Below the pieces are notes generated by a model. It saw only the letters and a list, made by a program, of their open reading frames with translations, was not told where the DNA came from and made no database searches. Below are positions 37,533-46,333 of a DNA stretch of 64,000 nt, one piece after another. How positions within the stretch are numbered: the first letter of the stretch is position 1; each line of letters begins with the position of its first letter. The DNA lies in NCBI GenBank assembly GCA_934167305.1, contig CAKPKQ010000003.1:9773-73772 (forward strand), given 5' to 3'. Origin of the DNA: an uncultured Clostridia bacterium (GTDB taxonomy: Bacteria; Bacillota; Clostridia; TANB77; CAG-508). A program made the translations under genes and the position numbers.

Positions 37533-37880
37533 ATGAATACAGGTAATTTAAAAAATATTGTGGTGTTAAAGGACTTGCCATCTAATTTAATTGAAGAGGC
37601 AATAGTTGTGTTAAAGGAAAATCAAAAAATACCCAAATTAGAGCCTGCATCAAAAGATAAAAAAGAAAATGAATCTGATATGAAAAAAAATTCAAAAGAT
37701 TATATAGTAAAAGAAGCGCAAATGTTAATTGCAGATTATATTTCAAGGGTTGAAAATAAAAATAAAAAAGAAAATCAATCAATACAAAAACTAAATAAAA
37801 AATGCAAATGGTTAAAATCTGTAAATCAAGCATTGTTGGTTAGTTTAGTAATTAGTATTTTAATAAATTTTATATTTTAA
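37533..37880 (+). CDS. Tail-anchored protein of unknown function
   Basis: 115 residues from ATG 37533 (AAGGAAAGAG just upstream; an in-frame TTG at 37500 is less likely). A short N-terminal domain (about 1-30) leads into a charged, helical middle (Lys/Glu-rich) and a single C-terminal membrane helix, LLVSLVISILINFIF, that ends the protein. It lies between yyaC and spoIVFA, so a sporulation role is possible. I recognise no family. Confidence 0.6.
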   Translation: MNTGNLKNIVVLKDLPSNLIEEAIVVLKENQKIPKLEPASKDKKENESDMKKNSKDYIVKEAQMLIADYISRVENKNKKENQSIQKLNKKCKWLKSVNQALLVSLVISILINFIF

Positions 37881-37945
37881 GAATAAAACATTTCTTCCTC
37901 ACATATAAATGAAACATAAAACTACAAAGGAAGAGGTGTATTTTT

Positions 37946-38902
37946 TTGGAAAGAGTTTTATCACAAGAAGAAAGAATAAGAAGAGCTGAAGAAATATATT
38001 ACCGCAGAAAATTAAATAATAGTGATGTAAGAATGCCTAGTTCTCAGGTAAGAGATCAAACTGAAAAAAGGCAGTTTTCATTATATAGGAAAATGGCTAT
38101 ACAGGTACTTTTATGTATATTAATTTATTTGGGTTTTTCATTAATTAAAGAAGCAAATTATTTATTTTCTGAAAGTATTATAAATAAAACGAAAGAATTT
38201 TTAAATTATGATATTAATTTTGAAGTAATATCTTCAAATATAAATGAATTTTGGAAAAATAATAAAGATAAATTTAATATTTTTGTTAATGATGAACAAC
38301 CAAATACAGAAAATACAAATAATCAAGAAACAAATACTGAAACTACTAATGAAGAAACGCAAAATAACGAAAGTGAGCAAAATACTAATGCAGAAAATAA
38401 TACAAATGAGAATAATGAAACTACAGGAATAGGTGGGTCAAGCACTACAGAAGATGATCAAGCTGATGAATCAACTAAGAAAAGCCAAATGGAGTTGGAT
38501 GCAGAATACATAAAAAATAATTTTAGTATGCAACTACCAGTGAAAGCAAAAGTTACATCAGGTTATGGAAAAAGAGAAGCTGATAAAATTGTTTCTGCAG
38601 ATCATTATGGTATAGATTTAGGAGTAGTTGTAGGTACAACTGTATTAGCAGCAATGGAAGGAACTGTTACATTAGTATCAGATGAGGGAGAATATGGAAC
38701 TCATGTGAAAATTGTGAATAAAGATGTAACTACAATTTATGCTCATTGCAGTAAGATTTTAGTAAAAAAAGGTGAGAAAGTAACAAAAGGGCAAAAGATT
38801 GCTTTATCAGGAAATACAGGAAAGACTACAGGTCCTCATTTACATTTTGAAATTAGAAGAGGTGAAAGGTCGGTTGATCCAGCATTAGTACTAAATTTTT
38901 AA
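37946..38902 (+). CDS. spoIVFA: SpoIVFA-like membrane protein with M23 domain
   Basis: 318 residues, TTG start with GAGGTG 7 nt upstream. A basic N-terminus, one membrane helix (about 48-68) and an Asn/Thr/Glu-rich linker (about 115-185) precede a LytM/M23 domain (about 195-318). Zinc-ligand motifs HYGIDLG, YAHCS and PHLHFEI are all present. SpoIVFA holds and controls the SpoIVFB protease in the outer forespore membrane. The spoIVFB gene follows 241 bp downstream, supporting the name. A separate spoIIQ-like role is the alternative. Confidence 0.8.
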   Translation: MERVLSQEERIRRAEEIYYRRKLNNSDVRMPSSQVRDQTEKRQFSLYRKMAIQVLLCILIYLGFSLIKEANYLFSESIINKTKEFLNYDINFEVISSNINEFWKNNKDKFNIFVNDEQPNTENTNNQETNTETTNEETQNNESEQNTNAENNTNENNETTGIGGSSTTEDDQADESTKKSQMELDAEYIKNNFSMQLPVKAKVTSGYGKREADKIVSADHYGIDLGVVVGTTVLAAMEGTVTLVSDEGEYGTHVKIVNKDVTTIYAHCSKILVKKGEKVTKGQKIALSGNTGKTTGPHLHFEIRRGERSVDPALVLNF

Positions 38903-38957
38903 AATAATCAGCATCTTACGTTGTCAAAACTTGCATTAAAAATCTAAAAGTTGGACT

Positions 38958-39114
38958 GATGAAATATAATACTTTTTGTAGTGACGGCTGTGGGGACCAG
39001 CGAATTAGAAGGCGTTACTAAATTTTTTCAAATCATTAGAAATGTTTGCAAAAAATTGTTGTTACGCCTTCTTATGAAGTAGGGATGGAACGGAAAAAAG
39101 TATTATATCTCATC
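38958..39114. repeat. Long imperfect palindrome between spoIVFA and spoIVFB
   Basis: Outer arms of 20 nt (GATGAAATATAATACTTTTT and its inverse, one mismatch) enclose an inner stem AGAAGGCGTTAC / GTTACGCCTTCT at about 39008-39072. There is no reading frame. The symmetric shape suggests a non-autonomous mobile element or a structured RNA. No terminator was recognised. Confidence 0.6.
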
Positions 39115-39143
39115 AATAAAAATTTAATATAAAGAGGAAAAAG

Positions 39144-39813
39144 ATGAGTATAAAAGTTGATTTAAAAATTTTTTTATTTGCAATTGTATTTTGGTTTACT
39201 AAGCAAATAAAAATATATGCAATATTAATGATATTAGGGTTAATACATGAACTTGGGCACATGATATGTGGAATATGTTTAGGACTAAAACCAAGTAGTA
39301 TAAAAATAACACCAGTAGGTTTTCAAATATTGTTTAAAAATTGTGTACAAGACTATAATAAAAAAATAAAAAAAGGTAATGAAGTATGCATAAAAAAAAT
39401 AGCAATTGCATTTGCAGGACCATTAGTTAATATGTTTATTGCAATAATTGCTTTTTTTATGCCAAAAAACATATTAATACAAAAAGAACTATTGGTATAT
39501 GCAAACTTATTACTTGCAATATTTAATTTACTTCCAATATATCCTTTAGATGGAGGAAGAATTTTAAAAGAAATAATAACAATTAAAAGACGGAAGAAAA
39601 AATGCTTATGAGGAAATTAATTATATTTCTAAGATAACAGTGGTAGTACTTACAATAATTACGTCAATTATAATTTTAAAAATACATAACATTGCTATTT
39701 TAATTATACTAGCATATTTGTGGTACCTAACCATAAAAAATGAAAAAGAATATAAAATAAAAAGAAGAATTATAAATGTAATGGAAAAGTGCCGTAATGT
39801 TAAAAGTAGTTGA
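39144..39813 (+). pseudogene. spoIVFB: spoIVFB gene with a +1 frameshift near the 3' end
   Basis: SpoIVFB is the intramembrane site-2 protease that cuts pro-sigma-K. The zinc motif HELGH is in GLIHELGHMICG at about 35-46, and the second motif is PIYPLDGGRIL at about 133-143. The given frame ends at 39611 with IKRRKKKCL. Deleting the C at 39591 continues as IKRGRKNAYEEINYISKI, a hydrophobic segment, and a stop at 39813, giving 222 residues, the usual family size. Catalytic residues lie before the break. Either the sequence has an error, or the C-terminal helix and tail are lost. Confidence 0.85.
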
Positions 39814-39893
39814 CAAAATTCCAATTAAAGTTGCTAGACTTTTTGAAGAAAATATTGTATCATAAAATCGTAAAAATATTTGGAGGATTAAAT

Positions 39894-40427
39894 ATGAAAT
39901 TTGAAGAAAAATTAATTAAATTAAGAAAAGAAAATTTACTATCACAAGAAGAACTAGCAGAAAAATTGAATGTTACAAGACAAACAATATCTAAATGGGA
40001 ACTTGGACAATCAAAACCTGATATTGAAAAACTTAAAGAGATTAGCTCACTTTTTAAAGTAAGTATAGAACAATTAACAGATGATAATAATACTGAAATA
40101 AATAAAAAGATTAAAGAAAAAGATAATTCAAAAGTTGCAAAAATTATTATAACAATAACTGTAATTGCTGTTGTTATTATAATAACATTAATAGTGGCTT
40201 TCGTTTATCAAAGAATTTTTAAAACATTTGATGGCTTTATAGATGATACAAAAGATATTATGAATTCTACAATACAAACACAAAAAGACATGATGAATAC
40301 ATTTAATGATATGAGAGAAAATGTTTTAGAACAACAAAATAATACTAAAAGTAATATGGATGATCAGATGGAAGAAATGATGGAACGATATAAAAATATG
40401 CAAAACAAAATGAATGAATTACTATAA
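39894..40427 (+). CDS. XRE-type transcriptional regulator with membrane helix
   Basis: 177 residues from ATG 39894 (TGGAGG 7 nt upstream; an in-frame start at 39810 has no SD). An N-terminal helix-turn-helix (about 8-60, LSQEELAEKLNVTRQTISKW) precedes a linker, a membrane helix (about 82-105) and a helical tail rich in Met, Asn and Gln. Membrane-tethered XRE proteins of this kind are common in Firmicutes. The target is unknown; the LemA/DUF3137 genes downstream are the closest candidates. Confidence 0.88.
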   Translation: MKFEEKLIKLRKENLLSQEELAEKLNVTRQTISKWELGQSKPDIEKLKEISSLFKVSIEQLTDDNNTEINKKIKEKDNSKVAKIIITITVIAVVIIITLIVAFVYQRIFKTFDGFIDDTKDIMNSTIQTQKDMMNTFNDMRENVLEQQNNTKSNMDDQMEEMMERYKNMQNKMNELL

Positions 40428-40508
40428 ATAAAGAATAAAAGGTATTGAAAATGTAAAAAAAGAAATGTAAAATTATATAAATAGAATTCAATCAAAAGGG
40501 GAATAAAT

Positions 40509-41051
40509 ATGGAAATAATAGTCATTTTATTTATAGTTTTAGTAATATTATTGTCTGTTTTAAAAATGTATAATGATTTTATAAAACTAAAAAACAAAAT
40601 AAAGCAATCTGAATCTGGAATAGATGTATATTTAAACCAGAGATTTGACTTAATACCAAATTTAGTTGAATGTGTAAAATCATATACAAAATATGAAACA
40701 GAAACATTAGATAAAATTGTAGAACTAAGAAATTCATATAATCAAAATAATGGTTTGGATTTGGAAAAGGCAACAGAACTTAACAACAATATTAATAAGA
40801 TTTTAGTTGTTGCAGAAAATTACCCAGAGCTTAAATCAAGTGAACAATATTTGAATTTACAAAAAAACTTAAGTAAAGTTGAAAGCCAACTTCAAGCTGC
40901 AAGAAGAATTTATAATAATGATGTAACAAATTATAATACAAAAATAGACACTGTTCCAGCAAATATAATTGCGGCAATATTTGGATTTAAAAAGGCAGAC
41001 CTATTTCAAATTGAAGAATATAAAAAAGAAAATATTAATATAGAATTATAG
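40509..41051 (+). CDS. LemA family protein
   Basis: 180 residues: N-terminal membrane helix (1-20), then the LemA four-helix domain with NQRFDLIPNLVECVKSYTKY, YPELKSSEQYLNLQ and ARRIYNNDVTNYN. Few proteins of this family have a defined role; many act at the envelope. AAAGGGG lies about 7 nt before the ATG. Nine bases separate it from the DUF3137 gene, a common pairing. Confidence 0.93.
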   Translation: MEIIVILFIVLVILLSVLKMYNDFIKLKNKIKQSESGIDVYLNQRFDLIPNLVECVKSYTKYETETLDKIVELRNSYNQNNGLDLEKATELNNNINKILVVAENYPELKSSEQYLNLQKNLSKVESQLQAARRIYNNDVTNYNTKIDTVPANIIAAIFGFKKADLFQIEEYKKENINIEL

Positions 41052-41060
41052 GACAATAAT

Positions 41061-42014
41061 ATGAAAGATTTTGAAGATTTATATAATGAATTAATAAATA
41101 AAAATGAGAGTGAACTATCAAAATTATGGGAAGAAACTAAAAAAGAAAAAATAAAAAGAATAACATTAATATTAGTATTAATTGCTATAGTTGATATAGC
41201 AATTATATTTGTTATGAGTAGCCAAATTCATAGTGTTGAAAATACTGAATTTTGCATTATGGTTATATCACCGATAATATTTTGTGATGTGATTATAGCT
41301 ACAATTATAAGCATTCTTATGAGAGGTAAAGCAGTAAATTATAACTCTGCATATAAAGAAAATATATTGGAGAAATTGATAAAAAATTTTTTTGATGAAG
41401 TTGATTATATTCCTAAAAAGGGAATGCCAGCAGGTATATATGATGAAGGGAAATATAATGAATATTACAATAGATATTACTCAGACGATTATGTAGATGC
41501 CAAGCTGGATAATAAATATGATATGAAAATGGCAGAAGTACATACAGTTTATGAATCTACACATACTGATAGTGATGGACACACTCATACAGATAGGGTA
41601 ACTAAATTCCATGGATTATTTGTAAAAATAAAAATGGACAAGTCAATAAAAAATAATTTGATTATAAAACAAGATAAATCAATTAGAAAAAAAGAAAAAC
41701 TAGAAATGGACTCAACAGAATTTGAAAAACTTTTTGATGTAAGCTCAGAAGACAACATAATTGGAATGCAAATATTAACTCATGATGTTATGGAACTTTT
41801 AATAGATTATAGAAAATATCTAAAACGTCCTTTTGATATTTGTATTTATGAAGATACAATTTATATAAGAATACACTGTGGAACCATGTTTGAGGCAAAA
41901 ATAAATTCAAAAACATTTGTTGATAAAGAACAGACAGAACAATATTATAATATGCTAAGATTTGTATATAAATTAGCAAAAGAAGTTATTAAAATGAGTG
42001 ATGGGGATTTTTAA
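41061..42014 (+). CDS. DUF3137 family membrane protein
   Basis: 317 residues. A charged N-terminal helix is followed by two membrane helices (about 36-58 and 66-90) and a cytoplasmic domain. The domain contains FHGLFVKIKMDKSI and the C-terminal segment YIRIHCGTMFEAKI, both found in DUF3137 proteins. The function is unknown. The gene follows lemA at a 9-nt gap, and the two are frequently neighbours in Firmicutes. Confidence 0.8.
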   Translation: MKDFEDLYNELINKNESELSKLWEETKKEKIKRITLILVLIAIVDIAIIFVMSSQIHSVENTEFCIMVISPIIFCDVIIATIISILMRGKAVNYNSAYKENILEKLIKNFFDEVDYIPKKGMPAGIYDEGKYNEYYNRYYSDDYVDAKLDNKYDMKMAEVHTVYESTHTDSDGHTHTDRVTKFHGLFVKIKMDKSIKNNLIIKQDKSIRKKEKLEMDSTEFEKLFDVSSEDNIIGMQILTHDVMELLIDYRKYLKRPFDICIYEDTIYIRIHCGTMFEAKINSKTFVDKEQTEQYYNMLRFVYKLAKEVIKMSDGDF

Positions 42015-42038
42015 AGTGAACATTTTTTGACAAAACCC

Positions 42039-42067
42039 TTGAAATTAATGGAAAATAATAGTATAAT
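42039..42067 (+). promoter_or_regulatory. Promoter of the rpsF-ssb-rpsR operon
   Basis: TTGAAA at 42039-42044, 17-bp spacer, TATAAT at 42062-42067. The leader of about 70 nt could carry S6:S18 autoregulation, but I did not see its signature clearly. Confidence 0.8.
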
Positions 42068-42141
42068 AATAACGTTAAAAAGGAAAATATTCCTTACTTA
42101 CAATTTAGTTGTAGGTTTTAATCCATGAGGAGGTGAATATA

Positions 42142-42423
42142 ATGAACAAATACGAAAGTGTTGTCATTATTGATCCAGCTGTAGAAGAAGATAAAGTAAA
42201 AGAATTATCTCAAAAATTTACAGACATAATCAATAATGATGGTAAAGTAGAAAAAGTTGAAGAACTTGGTAAGAAAAAATTAGCTTATGAAGTAAAGAAA
42301 AACAAAGAAGGTTACTATGTTGTTATCAACTTTGAAGCAAATCCAAACTTAATTTCTGAACTAGAAAGAAATTACAGAATTATGGATGAAGTAATTAAAT
42401 TTATTACAGTAAAAGCAGAATAA
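42142..42423 (+). CDS. rpsF: 30S ribosomal protein S6
   Basis: 93 residues, normal length. ATG 42142 is chosen because GAGGAGGTG ends 6 nt upstream; the GTG at 42133 lies within that SD. Family features are MNKYESVVIIDPAVEE, a central KKLAYEVKKNKEGYYVV and a C-terminal YRIMDEVIKFITV. S6 binds S18 on the platform of the small ribosomal subunit. First gene of the usual rpsF-ssb-rpsR operon. Confidence 0.97.
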   Translation: MNKYESVVIIDPAVEEDKVKELSQKFTDIINNDGKVEKVEELGKKKLAYEVKKNKEGYYVVINFEANPNLISELERNYRIMDEVIKFITVKAE

Positions 42424-42456
42424 TTTATTGCAAAAAACAAAATGTGAGGTGTAAAA

Positions 42457-42885
42457 ATGAACAAAGTAATTTTAATGGGGCGCTTAACAAGAGATCCAGA
42501 GGTAAGATATACACAAACAAACAACACATTAGTAGCTTCTTTCAGTTTAGCTGTAAATCGTAGATTTACTAGACCAGGGGAAGAAAGACAAGCAGATTTC
42601 ATTAATATAGTAGCATGGAGCAAACTAGGTGAATTCTGTAGTAAATATTTTAAAAAAGGTCAACAAGTTGGAATAATAGGAAGAATACAAACAAGAACTT
42701 GGGATGATGAACAAGGACAAAAACGTTATATAACAGAAGTTATAGCAGAAGAAGCATATTTTGCAGATAGCAAAAGAGAAGGAGATGGAGCAAATAATAA
42801 CTTTGACTCAACCTTCGGTACAATGCCTTCTACAGACTCTAGTTCTGATTTTGAAATTTCTTCAGGAGATGACCTACCATTTTAA
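42457..42885 (+). CDS. ssb: Single-stranded DNA-binding protein
   Basis: 142 residues. The OB-fold domain (1-105) has MNKVILMGRLTRDPEVRYTQ and FINIVAWSKLGEFCSKYFKKG. A short acidic linker ends in the DDLPF tip that binds partner proteins such as PriA and RecO. It coats single-stranded DNA during replication and repair. Located between rpsF and rpsR as in most Firmicutes. Confidence 0.97.
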   Translation: MNKVILMGRLTRDPEVRYTQTNNTLVASFSLAVNRRFTRPGEERQADFINIVAWSKLGEFCSKYFKKGQQVGIIGRIQTRTWDDEQGQKRYITEVIAEEAYFADSKREGDGANNNFDSTFGTMPSTDSSSDFEISSGDDLPF

Positions 42886-42906
42886 TTAGAATAGGGGGGA
42901 AAGAAA

Positions 42907-43185
42907 ATGGCAGACAAAAAGAATAATAAAAGAAATATGAGAAACAATGATGAAGATTATAATCCTAAATTTAGAAAAGTTAGAAAAAAGGTATGTCCAT
43001 TATGTGCTGATAAAAACTTAAAATTAGATTATAAAAATGCTGATCAGTTAAGAAAATTCATTAATGAAAAAGGAAAAATACTTCCAAGAAGAGCAACTGG
43101 AGCATGTGCAATTCATCAAAGAGATATTACATTAGCTGTTAAAAGAGCTAGACAAATAGCTATATTACCATATACAGCAGAATAA
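42907..43185 (+). CDS. rpsR: 30S ribosomal protein S18
   Basis: 92 residues. A basic N-terminal extension precedes the family core: [40 protein letters not shown] and [11 protein letters not shown]. The CPLC pair is retained. AGGGGGG lies before the ATG. It is the last gene of the operon, followed by a terminator. Confidence 0.97.
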   Translation: MADKKNNKRNMRNNDEDYNPKFRKVRKKVCPLCADKNLKLDYKNADQLRKFINEKGKILPRRATGACAIHQRDITLAVKRARQIAILPYTAE

Positions 43186-43190
43186 TTAAT

Positions 43191-43220
43191 AAAAATACAC
43201 CTGAGAGGGTGTATTTTTTT
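43191..43220 (+). terminator. Terminator of the rpsF operon
   Basis: AAATACACC / GGGTGTATTT hairpin and T tract. Confidence 0.9.
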
Positions 43221-43312
43221 GTGACTTGAAAATTAAATGTTAAAAATTGTTTAAAAAAGTAGCAGATAGGGAATAATTTCAATAAAATAATATAGAAATA
43301 TAGGAGAAATTT

Positions 43313-44170
43313 ATGAAAATTGGAATTGCTTTATCTGGTGGCGGAATACGTGGAATTGCACATGCTGGTGTTTTAAAAGCACTTGAAGAAAATAACATTA
43401 AAATTGATATAATAGGTGGAACAAGTGCTGGGGGAATGGTGGCAAGTTTATATGCAATGGGAATTGAACCTGAAATGATACATACTTTGTTTAAAAAATA
43501 TGCAAAAGAAATAATTGGTGCAAACAAAATGCCGTTTTTATCAAAATTATTAAAGTATTCATTTAGTAAAAAAGTTACACTGACAGGTTTTAATAATGGA
43601 GAATCAATAGAAAAAATATATAATAAAATAGCAAAAGAACAAGATATAGAAAAAATCAATCAAATACAAATGCCTTTAGTAATTACTACTGTGGATATTA
43701 TGAAGCCAAAGGAATATATATTTACTAACAATATTCCAAAAGATGAAGAAGATAAGTCAAAATACATTAAAGATATTACAGTTGGAAAAGCTGTTAGAGC
43801 AAGTAGTAGTTTTCCAGCAGTATTTATGCCGTGTAAAGTTGATGAATATGCATTTATGGATGGAGGTGTCTTAGATAATGTACCAGTTGAAGAAGTAAGA
43901 AAACAGGGGGCTGACAAGGTATTAGCTGTTAAATTTGATGCAGACAAAATTGAAAAAGATAGCAATTTAATGGATATAGCAATGAAAACAATTGACATTA
44001 TGGGAAATAAAATATCAGAAGAAGGTTTGAAAAAAAGTGATTATGTATTAAATGTATATACAGATAAAGTGGGTTTGTTAGATATACAAAAACTAGATAA
44101 ATGCTATGAATATGGTTATCAAAGTGTAATAAAAAATTTAGATGAAATAAAAAAAGCGATGCAACTTTGA
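43313..44170 (+). CDS. Patatin-like phospholipase
   Basis: 285 residues of the RssA/YlbK-type patatin family. The oxyanion motif GGGIRG is at about 9-14, the nucleophile elbow GGTSAGG at about 37-43, and the Asp of the Ser-Asp dyad sits in FMDGGVLDNVP. The protein appears cytoplasmic. Patatins hydrolyse lipid acyl chains; the substrate is unknown. AGGAGA lies 7 nt before the ATG. Monocistronic and convergent with the bactofilin-like gene. Confidence 0.93.
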   Translation: MKIGIALSGGGIRGIAHAGVLKALEENNIKIDIIGGTSAGGMVASLYAMGIEPEMIHTLFKKYAKEIIGANKMPFLSKLLKYSFSKKVTLTGFNNGESIEKIYNKIAKEQDIEKINQIQMPLVITTVDIMKPKEYIFTNNIPKDEEDKSKYIKDITVGKAVRASSSFPAVFMPCKVDEYAFMDGGVLDNVPVEEVRKQGADKVLAVKFDADKIEKDSNLMDIAMKTIDIMGNKISEEGLKKSDYVLNVYTDKVGLLDIQKLDKCYEYGYQSVIKNLDEIKKAMQL

Positions 44171-44193
44171 TTGAGTTGTATCGCTTTTTTTTT
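44150..44193. terminator. Bidirectional terminator between patatin and bactofilin-like genes
   Basis: AAGCGATGCAACT / AGTTGTATCGCTT with A- and T-tracts; overlaps the end of the patatin gene. Confidence 0.9.
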
Positions 44194-44194
44194 A

Positions 44195-45340
44195 TTATTT
44201 TTCTTCAACTTTTTCAATAGTCTCTTTTTTTACGAATAATGAATATATAAATATTCCTAAACCGTAAACAATAGTGAAAATTGAAATATAATTACCTACA
44301 TATGGTATTTGTTGAGCTAACCATAATACGGCAACTGAAGCAATAGAAAGTAAAATTGTTTTAGCTCTTGTTTTATTTTTTAATTTATTTGCAAAATTGT
44401 TTCCAATTGTAATTCCTAAAATAGAAATAGTTATTGAAAGTATTAAAAGGTATACAGTGATTAAAGCAAAGCTTACATATGATAAAATACCTGTTATAAG
44501 TAAAAATATTGATATAAAAGGTGTAAGTACAAATGCTAAAACACCAATTAATATTGCAATAAAAGATTTTTTACTTGTAGTATAAGTTGCTTTTTCTGCA
44601 AAACCAGGTGTAATAAAAGTTGCAAGTAAAATAGTTACTACTGCATATAATATTACTGATATAAAACTTGTAATATATTTTTTAATTATGTCAGTAGTTG
44701 ATGGTTCTGAAATTTTAACTTCAGAAAAATTAATTTTTCTAGCAACAATACCTTCAGGAATTTCTACCTCTTTTTGAGCACTATAATAAAAATCTCTAGC
44801 AACAACATTTTCGGCATTATTAGCAAATGAGAAAGGACCACTTACATAAAGGTCTCTTCCGATTCTGCCATCAAATGATGAACTTGCAGAAGAAATTTTT
44901 AAATCTCTTATAATGTTGGCACTTTTTTCTAAGGTGAATGATTTGGCAATTATATAAGCATCACTTGCAATTCCTTTAAATGTAATTTGTTGAGCTACAG
45001 CAAATATATTTCCTTCTATAATTGCATTTTCCTCAATTACTAAAGAATTTGCTAATACAAATAAATCGCCATCAATTCTACCTGTAATTTTAACTTCTGA
45101 TCCAAATATAAATGAGTTTCCGTTTATATTTCCATTTATTAAAACAGAGTTACCACCCTCATAAATATCACCATCAGTATTTGGAACTGTAATGTCTTGA
45201 TTTTCTGTAGTTTGAGCAGAGTCAAGCAAAGCAGTAACCATACCATCTTCTACTGATGTTACATTTTCAGCAAAACATACAGAAGAAAAAGTTAATAATA
45301 AAATAAAACATAGTATTAAAACTTTACATGTTTTCTTCAT
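44195..45340 (-). CDS. Exported bactofilin-like (polymer-forming) membrane protein
   Basis: 381 residues. A signal peptide (1-24) is followed by a beta-helical region of the bactofilin/polymer-forming type (about 50-210). Its short repeats are ING-NSFIFGSEVKITGRIDG, DLFVLANSLVIEENAIIEG and RDLYVSG. The second half has about five membrane helices (about 225-370). The fusion of an exported bactofilin-like helix to a membrane domain suggests an envelope scaffold. AAAGGAGG lies 8 nt before the ATG, inside the stem of the upstream terminator. Confidence 0.8.
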   Translation of the reverse strand: MKKTCKVLILCFILLLTFSSVCFAENVTSVEDGMVTALLDSAQTTENQDITVPNTDGDIYEGGNSVLINGNINGNSFIFGSEVKITGRIDGDLFVLANSLVIEENAIIEGNIFAVAQQITFKGIASDAYIIAKSFTLEKSANIIRDLKISSASSSFDGRIGRDLYVSGPFSFANNAENVVARDFYYSAQKEVEIPEGIVARKINFSEVKISEPSTTDIIKKYITSFISVILYAVVTILLATFITPGFAEKATYTTSKKSFIAILIGVLAFVLTPFISIFLLITGILSYVSFALITVYLLILSITISILGITIGNNFANKLKNKTRAKTILLSIASVAVLWLAQQIPYVGNYISIFTIVYGLGIFIYSLFVKKETIEKVEEK

Positions 45341-45348
45341 AAAAAAAC

Positions 45349-45390
45349 CTCCTTTTAAATGATAATATAAATATATATCATTTAAAGGAG
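45349..45390 (-). terminator. nth terminator that encloses the next gene's ribosome binding site
   Basis: On the minus strand, CTCCTTTAAATGATA pairs with TATCATTTAAAAGGAG (one bulge) and seven Ts follow. The AAGGAG in the second arm is the SD of the bactofilin-like gene. Confidence 0.75.
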
Positions 45391-45398
45391 AAAGTCAA

Positions 45399-46025
45399 TT
45401 ACTTAAATGATTTGCACAAGCTATTAATACAACAATTTTTGCAATTTGGTTTTTGAGCCTTACATATATTTCTGCCATGCAAAATTAAAATATGATTTGC
45501 ATCTGAATAGTATTTTTTAGGTAAAATTTTTAATAGATCTTTTTCTATTTTTTCTGGATCTTTTTCATTTGAAAAGCCAATGCGATTTGATAACCTTTTA
45601 ACATGAGTATCAACAGCAATTCCTTGAGGGTTATTAAAGGCTTCAAGCATAATTACATTTGCACTTTTTCTACCAACCCCTGGAATAGTCATTAATTCTT
45701 CCATTGTATTAGGAACATCACCATTAAAATCTTTCAATATTTTTTGTGAAGCAAGCTTTAAATTTTTAGCTTTATTTCTGTAAAAACCACAAGAATGAAT
45801 CATTTTTTCAATATCTTCTAATGGTAAATTTGCAAAATCTTCAGGAGTATTGTACTTTGGAAAAATTTCTGCGGTTACTTTATTTACTCTTTCATCAGTA
45901 CATTGGGCTGATAAGGCAACAGCAACAAGTATTTCAAATGGAGTGGTAAAATTTAAGCTACATTTTGCATCTGGGTATTCTTTTTTTAATATTTCAAAAA
46001 TTTTTATAAACTTTTCTTTTTTCAT
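45399..46025 (-). CDS. nth: Endonuclease III
   Basis: 208 residues from the ATG at 46025, 7 nt after AAGGA (an earlier ATG at 46043 overlaps that SD). This base-excision repair enzyme removes oxidised pyrimidines. The helix-hairpin-helix has the catalytic Lys in TIPGVGRKSANVIM, the catalytic Asp is in VDTHVKRLSNR, and the 4Fe-4S ligands are the Cys of CKAQKPNCKNCCINSLC (spacing 6-2-5). Complete and normal length. Confidence 0.96.
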   Translation of the reverse strand: MKKEKFIKIFEILKKEYPDAKCSLNFTTPFEILVAVALSAQCTDERVNKVTAEIFPKYNTPEDFANLPLEDIEKMIHSCGFYRNKAKNLKLASQKILKDFNGDVPNTMEELMTIPGVGRKSANVIMLEAFNNPQGIAVDTHVKRLSNRIGFSNEKDPEKIEKDLLKILPKKYYSDANHILILHGRNICKAQKPNCKNCCINSLCKSFK

Positions 46026-46162
46026 AATAGAGTCCTTCTTCATATTTTACATATATTAAAGCACAAAGCTAACAAAAAAGCAATTAATGTGAAAACATAA
46101 AATGGTAACAAAAATGGAAGATAATAATATAATATACAAAAGAGAAAGGAGGTAATTTACAA

Positions 46163-46312
46163 ATGTTTTGTGCACTGAAAAAAACAATAGGTGTATGTCT
46201 TATAGGGTTAGGATTGGGCATATTACTTGTATTATTACTTCCAATATCAGGATGGTTATTTACAATTGGTTTATTAATTGTAATAGTTGGGCTAATGTGG
46301 TTATCTTGCTAA
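46163..46312 (+). CDS. Small two-helix membrane protein upstream of spoVM
   Basis: 49 residues, short enough to be missed by gene callers. The ATG is preceded by AAAGGAGG. Two hydrophobic helices (about 8-27 and 32-48) are joined by PISGW, with a short KK-containing N-terminus. It ends 21 nt before spoVM on the same strand, so cotranscription is likely. I do not know a named family. Coding is supported by the strong SD and the hydrophobic pattern. Confidence 0.7.
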   Translation: MFCALKKTIGVCLIGLGLGILLVLLLPISGWLFTIGLLIVIVGLMWLSC

Positions 46313-46333
46313 AAAAAGGAGAGTGAATAATAA

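Noticed and set aside
42068..42141. S6:S18 autoregulatory leader upstream of rpsF
   Set aside because: The position fits, but I could not find the characteristic bulged motif, so it is not listed as a feature.
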